Source: CAVVXX01 sp963707975 (GTDB lineage Bacteria; Pseudomonadota; Alphaproteobacteria; Micropepsales; Micropepsaceae). Taken from it: a DNA stretch of 64,000 nt. The translations under genes and the position numbers were made by a program. Location: positions 248,001-312,000 of the forward strand of contig OY970177.1 in NCBI GenBank assembly GCA_963707975.1, read 5' to 3'. Positions 1 to 8,612 of the stretch are shown here, piece after piece; position 1 is the stretch's first letter; every line of letters starts with the position of its first letter. Below the pieces are notes generated by a model. It ran no database searches. It was not told the origin of the DNA and saw only the letters and a program-made list of their open reading frames with translations.

Positions 1-1
1 G

Positions 2-214
2 CTCGGCCGGCACAGACACATTAAAGATATCCAAACGGCCCGCGAATGCTATCCGGCAATGACCAATTCAGCCCTTCACCTTAAAGTCTCTTATTTCCTG
101 GTCGAGGATAGATGGCAAGTCGTCGGGACTAAACCGGATGCTCGACCAAAACGCACACGCCATTTCTCCTTCATCGAGATCTGCCAGATAGTGGCGCGCC
201 TCCTACCTGGCTAG
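2..214 (+). CDS. 3' end of an unidentified protein (partial)
   Basis: One frame is open from the window edge for 70 codons and ends with TAG at 212-214. The start lies outside the window. The peptide is basic and fairly hydrophilic, with a stretch reading LKVSYFLVEDRW near the middle and an RLLPG end. I recognise no family. Support comes from the perfect inverted repeat that straddles the stop codon and looks like the terminator of this gene. It converges on the YCII-like gene at 284-622. It could still be a chance open frame. Confidence 0.35.
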   Translation, partial: LGRHRHIKDIQTARECYPAMTNSALHLKVSYFLVEDRWQVVGTKPDARPKRTRHFSFIEICQIVARLLPG

Positions 215-226
215 ATAGGCGCGCCA
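192..226. terminator. Perfect 10-bp stem between convergent genes
   Basis: The sequence TGGCGCGCCT at 192-201 is exactly complementary to AGGCGCGCCA at 217-226, with a 15-base loop that contains the TAG stop codon of the left partial gene. The stem is very GC-rich. It lies between two genes that run towards each other, so a bidirectional terminator is the natural reading. A U-run is not clear on either side. Confidence 0.55.
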
Positions 227-283
227 CCAATCGATTAAATAGATTTTCCGGCTCGTTCACCAGGACAGAATTTCTCTGCCGTG

Positions 284-622
284 TCACATTCCTGGGAGTG
301 AAACCCATTCCAGGACCTCAATATAGGCTCCTGGTATCTGCAAATGCGGATTGTCGTGAAACACTTTCGCGGCTGCTTCGTGACTGTCCGCCTGAACAAT
401 CGAAAATCCAGTGACTTCATTTCTCTTGTCGACTGCGCCTGTGGTCGTGATGCGCTTGTTCTTGCCCAGGGGCGCACCCAATTCCACCAAATCCTTCTTG
501 TGGATGTTTGCCCATTTCTTCCAGCGATCCATCCCTTCTTGCTTTTGGTGTGGATCAGCCGCTTTCATCATTTCATCCATGGCCGATGTCGGGGCCATGT
601 ACAAGGCTACGAATTTTTTCAT
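284..622 (-). CDS. YCII-like small protein
   Basis: A 112-residue soluble protein of the YCII-related (dimeric alpha+beta barrel) type. These small proteins often stand next to sigma factors or enzymes, and their reactions are mostly unknown. The N-terminus MKKFVALYMAP and the C-terminal part (a helix with DSHEAAAKVF, then PHLQIPGAYIEVLEW) are typical. I chose ATG at 622 because GGAGG (631-635) lies eight bases upstream; the GTG at 631 would overlap that ribosome site. No partner gene is next to it. Family assignment is by overall pattern; the function is unknown. Confidence 0.7.
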   Translation of the reverse strand: MKKFVALYMAPTSAMDEMMKAADPHQKQEGMDRWKKWANIHKKDLVELGAPLGKNKRITTTGAVDKRNEVTGFSIVQADSHEAAAKVFHDNPHLQIPGAYIEVLEWVSLPGM

Positions 623-991
623 GATAAGCACCTCCGATTAAGATCACCCCACCGATCCATTTTATAATCCAATAACAGCGAAATTAAAACCGCTGCGGCG
701 CGAACTTTGTCACATATGTAACCACCAGTATCACTTAAGAAGTTGTTTTACTTCGAGCAGACGTCCGCTTTTCAACTCTACATTCCATGCAAGCTCAGCC
801 ATGTCGGCCGAACTCGGGATCAGCATTGGTAATGATCGGGTTGAGCAGAACGAACGAGTGAATGTCTGCAGGATAATAGAGCTCAAAGATGTGCAATTTT
901 GGCATGGGACATCTCGTGCCCCTTGCAAAATAAAAGAAGGGAGGGTTCGCGTAAAACACGATCGCGCATGAAAGACTGGCATCCACACTCG
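623..991. other. Spacer without a recognised gene
   Basis: No convincing gene. On the minus strand a 36-codon open stretch starting near 918 (MPKLHIFELYY...) looks protein-like but ends quickly, and another frame continues to 731. It could be a remnant of a small protein; I cannot name it. The piece GACGTCCGCTTTTC near 760 resembles half of the dispersed hairpin repeat. Confidence 0.3.
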
Positions 992-2275
992 TCAGGATGT
1001 CACCATGCCCGATAACGCGCCGTAAACGCCAAATCCGGTGGTTAGCAACGACACGCCGATGACGATCCAGGCGTAGAATCCGCGGATGCGATGCTCTACC
1101 GGAAGAGCTTTGATAGCAAGAAGTACAAGAAAGCCTAACACCACCGGAAGCATCAGTGCGTTCATCACCTCTACGCCGATGTTTAGCGCCACAAGATTTG
1201 GTGCAACACCGACGACAAACGCTCCGCCGATAACGGCAAGCGTGAAGGCACCGTAAAACCAGGGCGCCTCGAACGGATGGTGCTCGAGGGAGTGCTTGTA
1301 GCCTGTAACCTCGCCGAATCCCCAAGCCGCAGCCAAAGACACGACGATGGCCGCAACCATCGCCGCTCCAATCGTACCCACGCCGAAGACGAAGCGGCCG
1401 ATATTGGGGCCAAGAAACGGAATGAGAGCATTCGCGATATCACCTATCGTGTTAAGGCTCGCGTGGTTATTCGCTTTACCTATCGTCGCCGCCGCAGCAA
1501 CAAGTACCGCCGCCATAACGGCTTGCGCAAGCACGGAACCTATTGCCGTATCTAGGCGAGCATACGGGTAGTGTTCGGGCCTGAGCTTCTTATCGGCGAT
1601 TGCAGATTGCTGGTAGAATATCATCCAGGGCATAATCACTGCGCCGATATTGGCCGCAACGAGATAGAGATAATTGCCGTTTCCAAGCGGCATGTGCGCG
1701 AGGCCGTGTACGAGAGCGATGCCATCGGGACGGGCTTCGTAAGCGACGAGGAAGAAAGCGAATTCGAAAAGGCCAAGCGCGATCGCTACCCGCTCCACAC
1801 GGCGGTAGGTTCCAGTCATGACCACGACAAGCAGAAATATCGCGCTGATCCCCAAACTGGCCGCGCGAGGAACGCCGTAGAGTTCGCCAACGCCAGCAAC
1901 CCCGGAGAATTCGGTCAGCAATGCGCCGCCGGCCGCCACGCCTAAGCCCGTTACAGAGACCCACGCCCACATGGGCCCGAACGTCTGGCGGATCAGCTCG
2001 CCATGTCCCTTGCCGGTGAAAATGGCGAGACGAACTGTGAGCTCCTGCACGACGTAGAGGACGGGCATCAGTATTAATTGAAGTAGAAGTAGGCCGTAGC
2101 CCCATTCGACACCGCTCTGCGCGGCCGTGATGATGCTACCGACATCGGTATCAGCCAGCATGACAATGAGTCCGGGACCTGCGACGGCGAGAAATATTTT
2201 CCAGGTGGGCGTGACTACTCGACCTTTCGTATCAACATCTCTTTGTGCTGATCTTGCCGTTTTTTTATATTTCAT
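992..2275 (-). CDS. Nramp-related divalent metal transporter with altered metal-site motifs
   Basis: A 427-residue inner-membrane protein with about eleven hydrophobic segments, the size of Nramp/MntH proton-coupled metal transporters. The fold signature is present: GPGLIVMLADTDVGS in TM1 (residues 33-47) and ANIGAVIMPWMIFYQQS in TM6 (208-224). In classical MntH the TM1 motif is DPGN and TM6 carries MPH. Here these read DTDVGS and MPW, as in Nramp-related proteins of changed or unknown specificity. The substrate (Mn, Fe, Mg or other) therefore cannot be assumed. It is a single gene with a GGAAG ribosome site, no Fur/MntR-like operator that I can see, and no accessory gene beside it. Confidence 0.85.
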   Translation of the reverse strand: MKYKKTARSAQRDVDTKGRVVTPTWKIFLAVAGPGLIVMLADTDVGSIITAAQSGVEWGYGLLLLQLILMPVLYVVQELTVRLAIFTGKGHGELIRQTFGPMWAWVSVTGLGVAAGGALLTEFSGVAGVGELYGVPRAASLGISAIFLLVVVMTGTYRRVERVAIALGLFEFAFFLVAYEARPDGIALVHGLAHMPLGNGNYLYLVAANIGAVIMPWMIFYQQSAIADKKLRPEHYPYARLDTAIGSVLAQAVMAAVLVAAAATIGKANNHASLNTIGDIANALIPFLGPNIGRFVFGVGTIGAAMVAAIVVSLAAAWGFGEVTGYKHSLEHHPFEAPWFYGAFTLAVIGGAFVVGVAPNLVALNIGVEVMNALMLPVVLGFLVLLAIKALPVEHRIRGFYAWIVIGVSLLTTGFGVYGALSGMVTS

Positions 2276-2447
2276 AAGTTATTACTTCCATACTTTGATT
2301 CTGAGAGTAGCATTGATTTAGCGCTCCCGGGTTTGGATGTTCGGTAACGGCGTTGATCTGCCGGACTTTCTTGCACCATGCGGACCGAGAGAATGGCTTG
2401 GGAATGGGCTCGTCGGTCATGGGAGGGTTGTGACGCTTAGCACGTAC

Positions 2448-2471
2448 GTCCGCTTTGCGTCATAAGCGCAC
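2448..2471. repeat. Dispersed hairpin repeat, half copy
   Basis: GTCCGCTT and AAGCGCAC flank an 8-base loop, giving the left half-unit of the double-hairpin repeat found elsewhere in the left part. One arm position has changed compared with the consensus AAGCGGAC. It lies in the spacer between the Nramp gene and the small membrane protein gene. Confidence 0.7.
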
Positions 2472-2485
2472 GTTCTGGGAGGCCT

Positions 2486-2842
2486 CTATTTTGAATATTT
2501 ACCCCAGATGGCCTCAAACACAAACGAGAGCAGCGCGAGAACGAGGGTAATAGAAACGAAATTGTTAAGCGCGTGGGGACCGAACGTAAGCACCCCTGCA
2601 GCAATTAGCCCGCAACTCAACGCGCCGAGCAGGAATATTGGTCCCGAAATGTAGCAATGAATACGATGGCACCTTAGAGCGTTGAGAACACAGCCAATAC
2701 CCATCCAAACAAACAAGGCCATCCAGATAAATCCGATCATTGAGAGTGAAAATCCGAGAATACTCGCGGTAACGCCGATGATAATTGGCAATCCCCACCA
2801 CACAAACGCGCTGACTGGTTTCGAGGTTAGGTCCCTGTTCAT
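2486..2842 (-). CDS. Small four-helix membrane protein, unknown
   Basis: A 118-residue integral membrane protein with about four hydrophobic segments. Between segments two and three is the motif NALRCHRIHCYISGP, with two cysteines and two histidines. This resembles the conserved CGR-x-HC-x-x-TGP pattern of a widespread family of uncharacterised small membrane proteins. ATG at 2842 is preferred because the complement of ATCTCC (2851-2856) gives a GGAGAT ribosome site eight bases upstream. The function is not known; metal or thiol chemistry is only a guess from the Cys/His motif. Confidence 0.65.
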   Translation of the reverse strand: MNRDLTSKPVSAFVWWGLPIIIGVTASILGFSLSMIGFIWMALFVWMGIGCVLNALRCHRIHCYISGPIFLLGALSCGLIAAGVLTFGPHALNNFVSITLVLALLSFVFEAIWGKYSK

Positions 2843-3212
2843 TTGCAGCAATCTCCATCAGACTGCGTTGGAGGGCGCGGCCTGTCTGCATAAGAACAAA
2901 ATACGCAGCAGTCGCCCGCTTTGGGTTTTAGGCTTCGGCCACAGCCCTTACAGTCGTAAAAGAACACGCAAGCATTGGTCGGCATAATTTCGAGGCGTTA
3001 AAAGCCGCAAAACGGACAAGTGATAGTGGCATTTAGTGTGCCGTTCATTGGAGGCTAAATCCCGTCAATACCTCAAGCCCCCAAAATCTATCATACACAC
3101 CTACTATAATTCAGAACCGGCCTGCGCAACATTGGGAGACTGGTAATAATGTAATGCATTGAGGAGCGCGGCTGGTGCCTGCTCATTTTATTAAGTTGGC
3201 GTTTTTCAAGTT
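2843..3212. other. Spacer without a recognised gene
   Basis: About 370 bases between two small minus-strand membrane protein genes. I see no domain-like frame, hairpin repeat or RNA gene. It must contain the promoter of the upstream-reading gene that starts at 2842. Confidence 0.4.
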
Positions 3213-3515
3213 TTATTTTAAATTCGATCTCCGCTGAAATCCTGCTAGAGCCCAGGCACCCAAGATCCCCACAATGAGCATTATTGAGGGTGCGCCGAAG
3301 ATCATGTAAGCCACGCGAAAGTAGTCCGTAGGCTTCAGCCAATCCCCACTCGCAGTTGGACACCACAGAGCGCCGTTTTGTGTGCTGATGCATTTGGTGC
3401 TGTAATTCCATACCCAGAATCCTATCCATGAGATACTGCCGAAAATCCATAATCTGATGGCAGTGCGTCGCGCTCGGCCTGAGGAGGATCCATGGGCCGG
3501 TGGGGAAGTTGCCAT
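3213..3515 (-). CDS. Small two-helix membrane protein, unknown
   Basis: A 100-residue protein with two hydrophobic helices (about residues 20-40 and 68-92) separated by a short loop containing two cysteines (KCIS and LWCPT). The start has an AAGGGA ribosome site eight to nine bases upstream. The basic N-terminus suggests it faces the cytoplasm. I do not recognise a family, and neighbours give no clue. Confidence 0.45.
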   Translation of the reverse strand: MATSPPAHGSSSGRARRTAIRLWIFGSISWIGFWVWNYSTKCISTQNGALWCPTASGDWLKPTDYFRVAYMIFGAPSIMLIVGILGAWALAGFQRRSNLK

Positions 3516-3619
3516 TGGTGTTCCCTTTGCTTCGGTGCCCGTTCATTCTCTTGACGCCATTATCGGATTACTTGCAACCTAACCCAGCCAAATTGGCTGT
3601 TTAAGGGGAAATAATCGTT

Positions 3620-3853
3620 ATGAAGCAACGTGTGATTTCGGGACTAGGAATGTTTCTCGTGATGTTCTGTGTGGTTGCGTGTGCTGCAAGTGAACCGATC
3701 TATCTCAAGAGCGCGAACGGTAAGACCGTCCGATGCGGGCCGTACCTCGATTTTGGCTATTTGCCCGTGCGCAGTAAATCGACAGAGGAAAAAGTTCGGG
3801 ATTGCGTCTCGTACTACGAGCGATATGGCTATGAACGAATACCGGGTCGCTGA
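3620..3853 (+). CDS. Small putative lipoprotein
   Basis: A 77-residue exported protein. The first 20 residues form a signal peptide ending in the lipobox-like VVAC, so Cys21 would be lipidated. The short mature part contains KSANGKTVRCGPY and a C-terminal YERYGYERIPGR, with further cysteines. Similar tiny lipoproteins of unknown function are common in alphaproteobacteria. AGGGG upstream is a rather distant ribosome site. The DUF502 gene follows 87 bases later on the same strand. Confidence 0.6.
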   Translation: MKQRVISGLGMFLVMFCVVACAASEPIYLKSANGKTVRCGPYLDFGYLPVRSKSTEEKVRDCVSYYERYGYERIPGR

Positions 3854-3940
3854 AATTGGCGACTGCCCGCATTGGCAGATTGGCCATAGTGTGCGGATGA
3901 TCTATGGCAGGAAAACTGTGTACTAAGCGAGCGGGGATAC

Positions 3941-4648
3941 TTGGCCAAACGAAATCCCATACAAAACTCGATTTGGGCCAATTTAACCGCAGGCGCCTTA
4001 ACGATACTGCCACTTCTTGTGGTCTTGATCCTGCTTTCTTACTTGTTCACCTTGCTGTCATGGTTTGGCGCGCCATTAGCCTACACACTTACCAATTTTA
4101 TTGATGGCCAATTTCCACCCCTCAAGCCAGTTCTCACCAATACATTCATTCAAGGTTTAGTCGGCATAGTGTTCGTCTTGGCGGTACTTTTTCTAATTGG
4201 TGCGGCCACCTCGCGTGTACTAGGCGTGCAACTCATTGTCTTCGTAGAAGCCCTCATCAACCGAATTCCCCTGATCCACAATATCTATCGCGCCGCAAAG
4301 GAGCTTGTCGCTGTGGTGCACACGACGCCCAAGGGCGCATCGCATGTTGTCTTCATCGATTTTCCACACCAAGGCGCCAAGGCGATTGGCCTGGTCATGC
4401 ATACGTTCGAGGACCATCTTAGCGGAGAAGAATTGGCAACGGTTTTTGTGCCGACAGCTCCCAATCCGACTGTCGGTTATCTCCAGCTCGCGCCCGTTTC
4501 GAAATTGATGCAATCTGACATGACGCTTGATCAAGCCATGATCATGATCATTTCAGGCGGCGCGGTTATACCAGATCACATGAGCCTGCACGCCGATGCG
4601 CCTGCCACTGGTATCGTGTCCGCTCAGTCCCTGCAGAGTAAATCTTGA
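3941..4648 (+). CDS. DUF502 family membrane protein
   Basis: A 235-residue inner-membrane protein of the DUF502 family. Two hydrophobic segments lie at about residues 17-45 and 68-90, followed by a soluble part. The family pattern is clear: the segment between the helices, IPLIHNIYRAAKEL after the second helix, then VFVPTAPNPTVGYLQL and the ISGGAVIP end. The start is TTG at 3941 with GGGGA just upstream. No biochemical role is established for DUF502. It does not form an obvious operon beyond the small lipoprotein gene upstream. Confidence 0.85.
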   Translation: MAKRNPIQNSIWANLTAGALTILPLLVVLILLSYLFTLLSWFGAPLAYTLTNFIDGQFPPLKPVLTNTFIQGLVGIVFVLAVLFLIGAATSRVLGVQLIVFVEALINRIPLIHNIYRAAKELVAVVHTTPKGASHVVFIDFPHQGAKAIGLVMHTFEDHLSGEELATVFVPTAPNPTVGYLQLAPVSKLMQSDMTLDQAMIMIISGGAVIPDHMSLHADAPATGIVSAQSLQSKS

Positions 4649-5203
4649 GATACCGACCAGAATTCGCGGCCCACTTAAGTTAGTTTTTCCTTCTCTCTGT
4701 GACCGCAGCGTATGCATTTTCCCAAGCTGAATGCCTTTCGCGCACAGTCAGGCTGCTCACAGCCGATATTTCCGCAGTTCTTGCAACGGAAGAGCGCACT
4801 GAAGCAAGCAAATCGTCCTTCGTCGCGTTTTCCCTGACATATAGGCATTGAAGTCTCGCTAGTATCATCTTGCCTTCATGCCCCTATGATCGCGCTGGTC
4901 TATATCAGCTCTGTGGCAACATTGTGCCAAAGCATACCAACCACCATTTGCAACCTACTCTTTGCAAAGGCTGTTAGGAAAATTGTGGCGCTTCAAGACT
5001 GCGAACAAAGGTCCGGTTAAGGCGGTAGGCGGACATTTGTTGCCTCGAAGTGAGTACTTCCGGTCGAAGCAGGTGGCGCCATTCTATGCAATTGTCTCAA
5101 TTACAGTGATAGATGAACGCGCCCCCATCCGTGCATCTCGGTGCTCGCACCCCCCAGAGGATGATGGTATGGTTGCAATTGCGAACCATACGGAAACACA
5201 ACC
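4649..5203. other. Spacer without a recognised gene
   Basis: Open stretches occur on both strands (for example minus 4680-4868), but none has a ribosome site, domain or codon pattern that I would trust. No hairpin repeat is visible. The promoter of the secreted protein gene at 5204 should lie at the right end. Confidence 0.4.
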
Positions 5204-5602
5204 ATGCCATCACCCAGATTAGTCGCATTGTTGTTGGGCGCACTCATCGCAGTTCCATCGAGTGCATGGGCCATATGCATTACGCCTGGCCCTAATGGAA
5301 CGTGTAATAGCCCGAGCGACACTAGCGACACCGCTAGTAATTCTGGCGGTACGAACCTTACGAACGGTGACAGCTCCAACACTGGCAGCAAATGGGATCA
5401 GAAAGGCATTAAGTTTGGTAATTTTACATTCTCCATGGGCGTCACTCAGTCCTCGCCTTGGAGCTATTCGCAAACCCCATACAGCAATGGATTTGGCCCG
5501 GTCTATGGACCTAACTCAAGGAGTGGTCCGCCCAATTTGAATCAGAACTACTCGACATTCACGGGTAGCCCATACTTCTGTCCTCCAAACACTGCCTGCT
5601 AA
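5204..5602 (+). CDS. Small secreted Ser/Thr/Asn/Gly-rich protein
   Basis: A 132-residue exported protein. A Sec signal peptide (MPSPRLVALLLGALIAVPSSAWA, cleavage after AWA near residue 23) precedes a mature part of low complexity, rich in Ser, Thr, Asn, Gly and Pro. Two cysteines near the start (CITPGPNGTC) and two at the end (FCPPNTAC) could form disulfides. No enzyme motif is present. It stands alone. The family is not recognised. Confidence 0.6.
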   Translation: MPSPRLVALLLGALIAVPSSAWAICITPGPNGTCNSPSDTSDTASNSGGTNLTNGDSSNTGSKWDQKGIKFGNFTFSMGVTQSSPWSYSQTPYSNGFGPVYGPNSRSGPPNLNQNYSTFTGSPYFCPPNTAC

Positions 5603-5982
5603 TAGCGGGTGAGAAAGCCTCGCAAGAGGCTGCTTCTCAGCGTAGGAGGGTCTGCGCGCTCCAATATGCTGCCGCGCCCTTGCATTCCCTGTTTGCCTGC
5701 AGGACAGCATGCCATTATTGCCGGCGCATGGACAAAAGGCTCGAGGCAATATTCATGAGTTCGTCCGGATCGCACGCCAAATTTGTTAGCAGGGCTTATG
5801 TCCGCGTTGGGACAAAGGCGTACAATCTGTCCTTGAACCGTTACCCTGACTTTGGCTAATTGGTAATAGGATGCACCCCGTAGAGGGTCAAAAATACGTG
5901 ATGCGAGGACATTTCTTTGGCGCGATCCGCATAGCGGCGACATGGGCGCTGCGATGGGACTGAACGCTTAGGTATCTGGCTA
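5603..5982. other. Spacer without a recognised gene
   Basis: About 380 bases. The minus-strand frame 5599-5943 is open but has no domain, no good ribosome site and unlikely composition (many Cys, Arg and Pro), so I treat it as non-coding. Confidence 0.35.
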
Positions 5983-6453
5983 ATGTTCGCAGGACTAATC
6001 ATGCGGAAGTCTGTTTGGACAGCAATTATTCTCGGCGGGTTATTAGCGGGCACGGTTGATATTGGCTCAGCAGCACTAATCAACCTCGATAGCCCGATCC
6101 TCATTCTTCATTTCATCGCTGGGGGTGTTCTCGGGAGGGCGGCGCTCGCGGGCGGCGTACCCACTGCGCTCCTAGGACTTATATTGCAGTGGGCGATGTC
6201 GCTAATCATCGCTGCGACCTTTGAGATCGCGACTCGGTTGTTGCCATTTCTGCGTCGACTGTGGATTGCAGGCGGTCTGGCTTATGGCGCGGCAATCTTT
6301 TTCGTCATGAACTATGTCGTTGTCCCGCTCTCGGCATGGGCGCGAATGCCCCACTTTACGATTCAAACATTTATAGAGAACATGTTGGCGATGCTGCTGT
6401 TCGGCCTGATCGTGGCCTTTTTCACCAACCGTTTCAGTCCTGAAGTAAAGTAG
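5983..6453 (+). CDS. Four-helix inner-membrane protein, unknown
   Basis: A 156-residue membrane protein with four hydrophobic segments: GGLLAGTVDIGSAAL, the LHFIAGGVLGRAAL region, a long middle helix, and a C-terminal helix before FFTNRFSP. The pattern is that of uncharacterised alphaproteobacterial membrane proteins. ATG at 5983 and ATG at 6001 are both possible. The latter (MRKSVW) puts the first basic residues directly before the first helix and has AGGAC upstream. No function can be proposed. Confidence 0.65.
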   Translation: MFAGLIMRKSVWTAIILGGLLAGTVDIGSAALINLDSPILILHFIAGGVLGRAALAGGVPTALLGLILQWAMSLIIAATFEIATRLLPFLRRLWIAGGLAYGAAIFFVMNYVVVPLSAWARMPHFTIQTFIENMLAMLLFGLIVAFFTNRFSPEVK

Positions 6454-6567
6454 CAACAAACGTTTAGTGTTGGGGGTGCTGCCACTGCCCGCTTTGGAGA
6501 AATCGGTGACAGTGCGCGGCGAAATTTTCGCTTATCGTCATAAGCGGTCATACCGGAATAAAATCCC

Positions 6568-7647
6568 ATGCTAAGGCCGATTGACAAGTGGATTACACGC
6601 GCAATGAGGCGGTGCCTCTTAGCGTTCGGAACATCTCTTTTTGTGTTATCCGCATACGCTCTCGATGCGCCCTCTGCGCAGCATGGCTTACAGAATGATG
6701 TGGTCTTCGCCGACTACTCGCTACTTTCCGGCAATTCGGAAGTCATGCGGCGCATGTTAAGTCCGTTGGCCCGGGCGGAGGCCCAGCGAATGTTGGCCCG
6801 CTCTGGAAAGGTACTTAGCGAGCAGGCGATCAATCTCGGGGAGGAGAAATTCGTGGTCTACATACCGGCCACAGCGCCTCCCCATGGATATGGGCTGCTG
6901 GTGTTCGTGCCTCCGTGGCAAGACGCAAAGCTGCCGCAAGGCTGGTCCTCCGTGTTGGATCAATACGGTCTCATCTATGTCAGCGAAGCGCGGTCAGGCA
7001 ATGATGAAAGTTTTGTGGGTCGCCGCGTACCATTGGCTATGATTGCCGTGCAAAATATCATCCGCCGTTATGCAGTGGATCCAGAGCACATCTACATCTC
7101 TGGCTTCTCAGGAGGTTCCCGTGTGGCTCTTCGTCTCGCATTGGCCTACGCGGATGTATTTCGTGGCGCGCTGTTGGACGCAGGGAGCGATCCGATAGGT
7201 GGCGCGGGAATCCCACTGCCTCCCAAGGAACTGTTTTCCCAGTTTCAGGATGCCACGCGTGTTGTTTACCTCACTGGGGAAGAGGACCTTACTAATGTCG
7301 GCATGGCCAGTGTAAGCGTGCATTCGCTGCAGGCATGGTGCGTATTCGATATCGACAAAGAGGTCATCCCCGGGGCCGGTCATGAGATAGCCAATCCAGC
7401 GGCACTGTCGCGAGCGTTGAAGGCGCTGCTCGATCCGGTGGCGCCCGATCCGGATAAACTCGCCACCTGCAGATCGGGTTATGAACAGGAACTAACAGCA
7501 AAGCTTCAAAAGACAAAATCGTTGATTGCCGACGGCAAGGCTGATGAGGCAACAAAACTGCTGTTTGAAATTGATCAGCGCTTTGGCGGCTTGGCGTCAC
7601 CGCTGAGCGTCGAGTTGAATTCCCAAATCGATCAACGGAGCAGATAA
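6568..7647 (+). CDS. Exported alpha/beta-hydrolase (esterase/depolymerase-like)
   Basis: A 359-residue secreted hydrolase of the PHB-depolymerase/esterase type. The N-terminus is a signal peptide (MRRCLLAFGTSLFVLSAYALD, cleaved near residue 32), then the alpha/beta fold. The nucleophile elbow is GFSGGS with Ser181. The likely acid is in TGEED (about 237-241) and the histidine is His272 in PGAGHEI. The C-terminal 70 residues form a helical tail (KLQKTKSLIADGKADEATKLLFEI). The real substrate is unknown. A second in-frame start at 6604 would also give a proper signal peptide. A decayed copy of this gene's signal-peptide region seems to lie near 10497-10552. Confidence 0.75.
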   Translation: MLRPIDKWITRAMRRCLLAFGTSLFVLSAYALDAPSAQHGLQNDVVFADYSLLSGNSEVMRRMLSPLARAEAQRMLARSGKVLSEQAINLGEEKFVVYIPATAPPHGYGLLVFVPPWQDAKLPQGWSSVLDQYGLIYVSEARSGNDESFVGRRVPLAMIAVQNIIRRYAVDPEHIYISGFSGGSRVALRLALAYADVFRGALLDAGSDPIGGAGIPLPPKELFSQFQDATRVVYLTGEEDLTNVGMASVSVHSLQAWCVFDIDKEVIPGAGHEIANPAALSRALKALLDPVAPDPDKLATCRSGYEQELTAKLQKTKSLIADGKADEATKLLFEIDQRFGGLASPLSVELNSQIDQRSR

Positions 7648-7748
7648 GGGCCGCGTACAGACTAATCGTACTCGTCTATATGCCTTGCTTGTTGATCCGG
7701 TAACTCCGGACGTCGGTCGGAAACCTAGCTTCCCTGAAGGGCAGCTTA

Positions 7749-7793
7749 TCTCCGCTTTGAGTTATAAGAGGACATTGAGCGAATGTTTGCCTT
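7749..7793. repeat. Decayed copy of the double-hairpin repeat
   Basis: Most of the double-hairpin consensus can be followed (TCCGCTTTGAGTTATAAG, then GAATGTTTGCCTTTTTGCC), but both arms carry several changes, so the hairpins would be weak. It lies in the spacer between the convergent esterase gene and the GCG_CRPN-type gene. Confidence 0.5.
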
Positions 7794-7886
7794 TTTGCCT
7801 CTAGCAAAAATTTCCAGAAAAAATAAATGAGATGCGATTTTTTCATACCTTCACCTCGCGGACGAAGTTGTCCTGAAGATGAAGTC

Positions 7887-7931
7887 AGAAAAGCGCGCGG
7901 TACAAGCGACTGGGAGACCGCACGCTTTTCT
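7887..7931 (-). terminator. Terminator of the GCG_CRPN-type gene, left copy
   Basis: AGAAAAGCGCGCGGT (7887-7901) pairs with ACCGCACGCTTTTCT (7917-7931) with one mismatch, around a 15-base loop. On the minus strand the stem ends in a T-rich tail, as in Rho-independent terminators. The equivalent hairpin is kept behind the paralogue at 24285-24329. Confidence 0.7.
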
Positions 7932-7951
7932 TGGGATTTGGCTACGAAGCC

Positions 7952-8242
7952 TTACCGATAGCGCCAGCCGCCATGCCACCGATAGCGATGATCCCAATAG
8001 CGATGGCCATCCCAATATCCGCGTCCAGAAACAAAGACGCCAATGCCCGGGACGCCTACCGCCACGCCTACCCCTGGAGCGACTACAACTGCAGGGCCAG
8101 CATTACGAAAGCATCGATGGCCATACGGTCCGGGATGAAAGCCTATTCCGCATCCACCACTCGCTTCAGCTGGTGCTGCTGCGGTCAAAGCAACGCCTCC
8201 GGCTATCATTAATCCTAATGTAAGTTTGGTCAGCTTATTCAT
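7952..8242 (-). CDS. GCG_CRPN-type small secreted protein, copy 1
   Basis: A 96-residue exported protein. A signal peptide (residues 1-27, AxA cleavage site in APAEA) is followed by GCGIGFHPGPYGHRCFRN. This is the GCG...CRPN prefix motif seen in front of Gly/His/Tyr/Arg-rich repeats. The rest has a valine/glycine-rich stretch and a basic aromatic tail (YWDHRYRWHGGWRYR). The function of such proteins is unknown. It differs from the copy at 24350-24640 by seven residues, all but one of them in the N-terminal half. Upstream AAGGAAC serves as ribosome site. Confidence 0.8.
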   Translation of the reverse strand: MNKLTKLTLGLMIAGGVALTAAAPAEASGGCGIGFHPGPYGHRCFRNAGPAVVVAPGVGVAVGVPGIGVFVSGRGYWDGHRYWDHRYRWHGGWRYR

Positions 8243-8481
8243 TGATCCGTTCCTTTCGTTGGTGGGAGCACCTTAATCTTAGAGTGTGCGTTCTGACTAA
8301 GCAGTCACACCATATACTTCGCAATATGAACGACATGACTTGCGCTTATTCATCCCGTGTTCACAAAGCAAAACGAGAATGACGCGTACATGGGACGGAA
8401 GAGGGAATTAGCAGATCATCACCCGAGGAGCCGTCTGCGCCAATAGGCCCGAAATAACCCTTCTTCACTGTCGAATAAGCT

Positions 8482-8510
8482 ATGTCCGCTTACCGCCAGA
8501 AGCAGACATT
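8482..8510. repeat. Dispersed hairpin repeat, right half-unit
   Basis: ATGTCCGCTTACC...AGAAGCAGACATT: the outer arms (ATGTC/GACAT) pair, with a partly changed inner stem. It matches the second half-unit of the double-hairpin repeat. The remaining 370-base spacer (8243-8612) holds no gene that I can support. Confidence 0.65.
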
Positions 8511-8612
8511 CCAGTATGATAGACTTTCCATCCCGTTGGCATAAGAAAAATAGGGCCGGTCAGTGCCGACGCCCCAAACCTATATCTCCTAAGAGCCAGT
8601 CACGGTGTCGCC

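Noticed and set aside
1590..2105. 171-codon frame inside the Nramp-like gene
   Set aside because: Arg/Ser/His-rich composition typical of a shifted frame; the Nramp frame is clearly the coding one.
6530..6547. Short palindrome CGCTTATCGTCATAAGCG as another copy of the hairpin repeat
   Set aside because: Only a 6-bp stem and a part of the loop resemble the consensus; too short to claim.
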